This document shows, one piece after another, positions 14,716 through 15,755 of a stretch of DNA of 15,755 nucleotides. Numbering within the stretch: position 1 is the stretch's first letter; each line of letters starts with the position of its first letter. The notes below the pieces were generated by a model that was not told where the DNA came from, did no database searches, and saw only the letters and a list, made by a program, of their open reading frames with translations. A program made the position numbers and the translations under genes. The stretch spans positions 1-15,755 of the forward strand of contig CALJTY010000029.1 of assembly GCA_937975915.1 (NCBI GenBank), given 5' to 3'. The DNA comes from an uncultured Acidimicrobiaceae bacterium. GTDB taxonomy: Bacteria; Actinomycetota; Acidimicrobiia; Acidimicrobiales; RAAP-2.

Positions 14716-15272
14716 ATGAAGAAATCAAGCCGCCGTTAACCACGACTACCAGTATGTGGCCAGCCGCTTCGGTGATACTCGTAGCTGTAGGAATGCTTGC
14801 TGTGTTTCTGATCCTCAACGCCGCAACAAACAAATCAGTTTCGACAGCAACCACGACCGTTCCGATCATTGTCGGAGGATTAGCAACTGACGAGACGAGC
14901 ACTCTGCTCAACAACTGCACTCAGTATGGGACTATGCCCTCGAACATCATTCCAGCTCTCATAGTTCCTGTTGGCACAACGTCAGCTGGTGACAACAGAA
15001 TTCCAAATGCTGGTGCTGGTGACTACGACTGCATTAAGCCGTTAAAAACGACTGCATCTTCTGATGAAGTTCTTGCTTTCTACAAATCACATCTGGCTGC
15101 ACTCGGATGGAATCTCTTCTCCAGTGGTGCAACAAATGGTTCGCCGCAGTATCTCTTTCAAAAGAGTGGTCTTGACAGTTTCTACTGGATTGTTGGAATT
15201 ACAGTCACTTCCCAGGCGTCTCAGACAACTACAAATTGGAAGTTTCGCGTCTACCAGCACTCGAGTATTTGA
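14712..15272 (+). CDS. Membrane-anchored extracytoplasmic protein coupled to thiD
   Basis: A 186-aa protein starting at the ATG that overlaps the thiD stop by 4 bp, with GGGTGG as ribosome binding site; a GTG 9 nt earlier is possible but less likely. The N-terminal tail (about 15 aa, acidic then Thr-rich) precedes a single transmembrane helix at about 16-37 (WPAASVILVAVGMLAVFLIL), with no clear signal-peptidase site, so it is probably anchored N-in/C-out. The outer part has a Thr-rich spacer, two Cys (in LLNNCTQYG and DYDCIKP) that may pair, and a motif SSDEVLAFYKSHLAALGWNLF, the 'FY...L...GW' pattern common in small secreted actinobacterial proteins. I do not recognise a named family, and co-transcription with thiD need not mean a thiamin role. 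Confidence 0.75.
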   Translation: MNEEIKPPLTTTTSMWPAASVILVAVGMLAVFLILNAATNKSVSTATTTVPIIVGGLATDETSTLLNNCTQYGTMPSNIIPALIVPVGTTSAGDNRIPNAGAGDYDCIKPLKTTASSDEVLAFYKSHLAALGWNLFSSGATNGSPQYLFQKSGLDSFYWIVGITVTSQASQTTTNWKFRVYQHSSI

Positions 15273-15311
15273 TACCTGAAACACTGAGTAACACTTTTTC
15301 TGTTTCCTCAT

Positions 15312-15317
15312 TACTAT
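15312..15317 (+). promoter_or_regulatory. Candidate -10 box (TACTAT) for the window-end gene
   Basis: TACTAT ends 7 nt before the ATG at 15325 with no ribosome binding site, as for thiG and thiD. GTAACA at 15288-15293 is a weak -35 at 18 bp. A direct repeat AACACT (15280-15285 and 15290-15295), 10 bp apart, overlaps this region and might be a regulator site. Confidence 0.4.
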
Positions 15318-15324
15318 TTCAATT

Positions 15325-15755
15325 ATGAAAAACCTCCTGCTTATTCCATTCCTCGCTGTCAGCCTTGTTCTCCCATCATCTTTAGCTAGTGCAATGGGAA
15401 GTGGCGATAAGTTCTCAGATCTTCAAACTGGAGTGACCTATGCGGTGTACAAACCGTCGAATACTCTGAATCTGAAACCACTCAACTTCGAAGTTCGTCC
15501 ATGTCGATTGTTCCCAGGCAAAGATTCCTACCTGCTTGCTGGTTATGGTGGAATGGACCAAGGCATTGCACTTGTTGAATCATCAGCTGCTTATAACTGC
15601 GCAGGAGTAGATCATCCAAAGTCGCTCGGAACAATTTCGATCAATGGCATCAAGGCAAATTTAGGTATTTACTGCTCTGGGGTTAACTGCGTTGCATCCA
15701 AATTCTCACAATTCGGCGGTGAAATTACTTTCACTGCTCCCGGTACCAAGAATTT
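15325..15755 (+). CDS. Secreted protein, 3' end cut by the window
   Basis: An open frame of 143 codons continues past the window end. Its product begins with a Sec signal peptide (MKNLLLIPFLAVSLVLPSSL, then ASA, cleavage about residue 23). The mature region visible so far is neutral with four cysteines (in RPCRLF, YNCAG, IYCSGV and NCVASK), likely disulfide-bonded outside the cell. Phrases such as LAGYGGMDQGIALVES and GTISINGIKANLGIYC suggest a beta-rich domain, but I recognise no family. The ATG lacks a Shine-Dalgarno and has a TACTAT box 7 nt upstream. It follows the membrane-anchored gene by 52 nt on the same strand, but its own promoter is probable. Confidence 0.75.
   Translation, partial: MKNLLLIPFLAVSLVLPSSLASAMGSGDKFSDLQTGVTYAVYKPSNTLNLKPLNFEVRPCRLFPGKDSYLLAGYGGMDQGIALVESSAAYNCAGVDHPKSLGTISINGIKANLGIYCSGVNCVASKFSQFGGEITFTAPGTKN

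Overview
The window reads as about 15.8 kb of bacterial chromosome with dense coding, tight overlapping operons and roughly 48% G+C by eye. Gene content points to an actinobacterium: split glycine decarboxylase genes led by a MerR-type regulator, an Fe-S cluster bacterial photolyase, paired Fluc/CrcB subunits, and secreted proteins with Thr-rich stalks. The moderate G+C and the Cys/Lys-rich tail on the large secreted protein recall planktonic Acidimicrobiia or other aquatic Actinobacteria. That placement is an inference, not a demonstrated assignment. No insertion sequence, tRNA, rRNA, CRISPR array or phage gene was seen.

Layout from left to right: (1) a small secreted FnIII-like protein (96-533), followed by a 304-bp stretch holding one doubtful minus-strand small ORF and an inverted-repeat region; (2) a plus-strand run of five genes (838-4068): two CrcB/Fluc subunits, an SDR oxidoreductase, a 47-aa DUF2256 zinc-ribbon-like protein, and an FeS-BCP/CryPro-type photolyase with all four cluster cysteines; (3) on the minus strand, a 916-aa secreted serine-beta-lactamase-superfamily protein with an Ig-like domain, Thr-rich stalk and basic two-Cys tail (4212-6962); (4) a minus-strand six-gene run read from 13006 down to 7138: MerR regulator, PD-(D/E)XK-like protein, gcvT, gcvPA, gcvPB and a GST-like protein, every junction overlapping or nearly so; (5) a divergent thiamin pair, thiG (minus) and thiD (plus), separated by 48 bp; (6) a membrane-anchored protein coupled to thiD and a secreted protein cut by the window end.

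How the parts work together: the gcv block encodes the T and split P proteins of the glycine cleavage system, with the H and L proteins necessarily elsewhere. The MerR gene and a perfect palindrome just upstream of it are the obvious candidates for its control. ThiG and ThiD supply the thiazole and pyrimidine branches of thiamin diphosphate synthesis. The Fluc pair would export fluoride, and the photolyase would repair UV damage. Several genes without a Shine-Dalgarno sequence have a TANNNT box 6-7 nt before the start codon, which suggests leaderless transcription. The most notable items are the DUF2256-photolyase coupling, the loss of the usual Phe-box residues in both Fluc subunits, the gcv operon without gcvH, the MerR palindrome, and the architecture of the large secreted protein.
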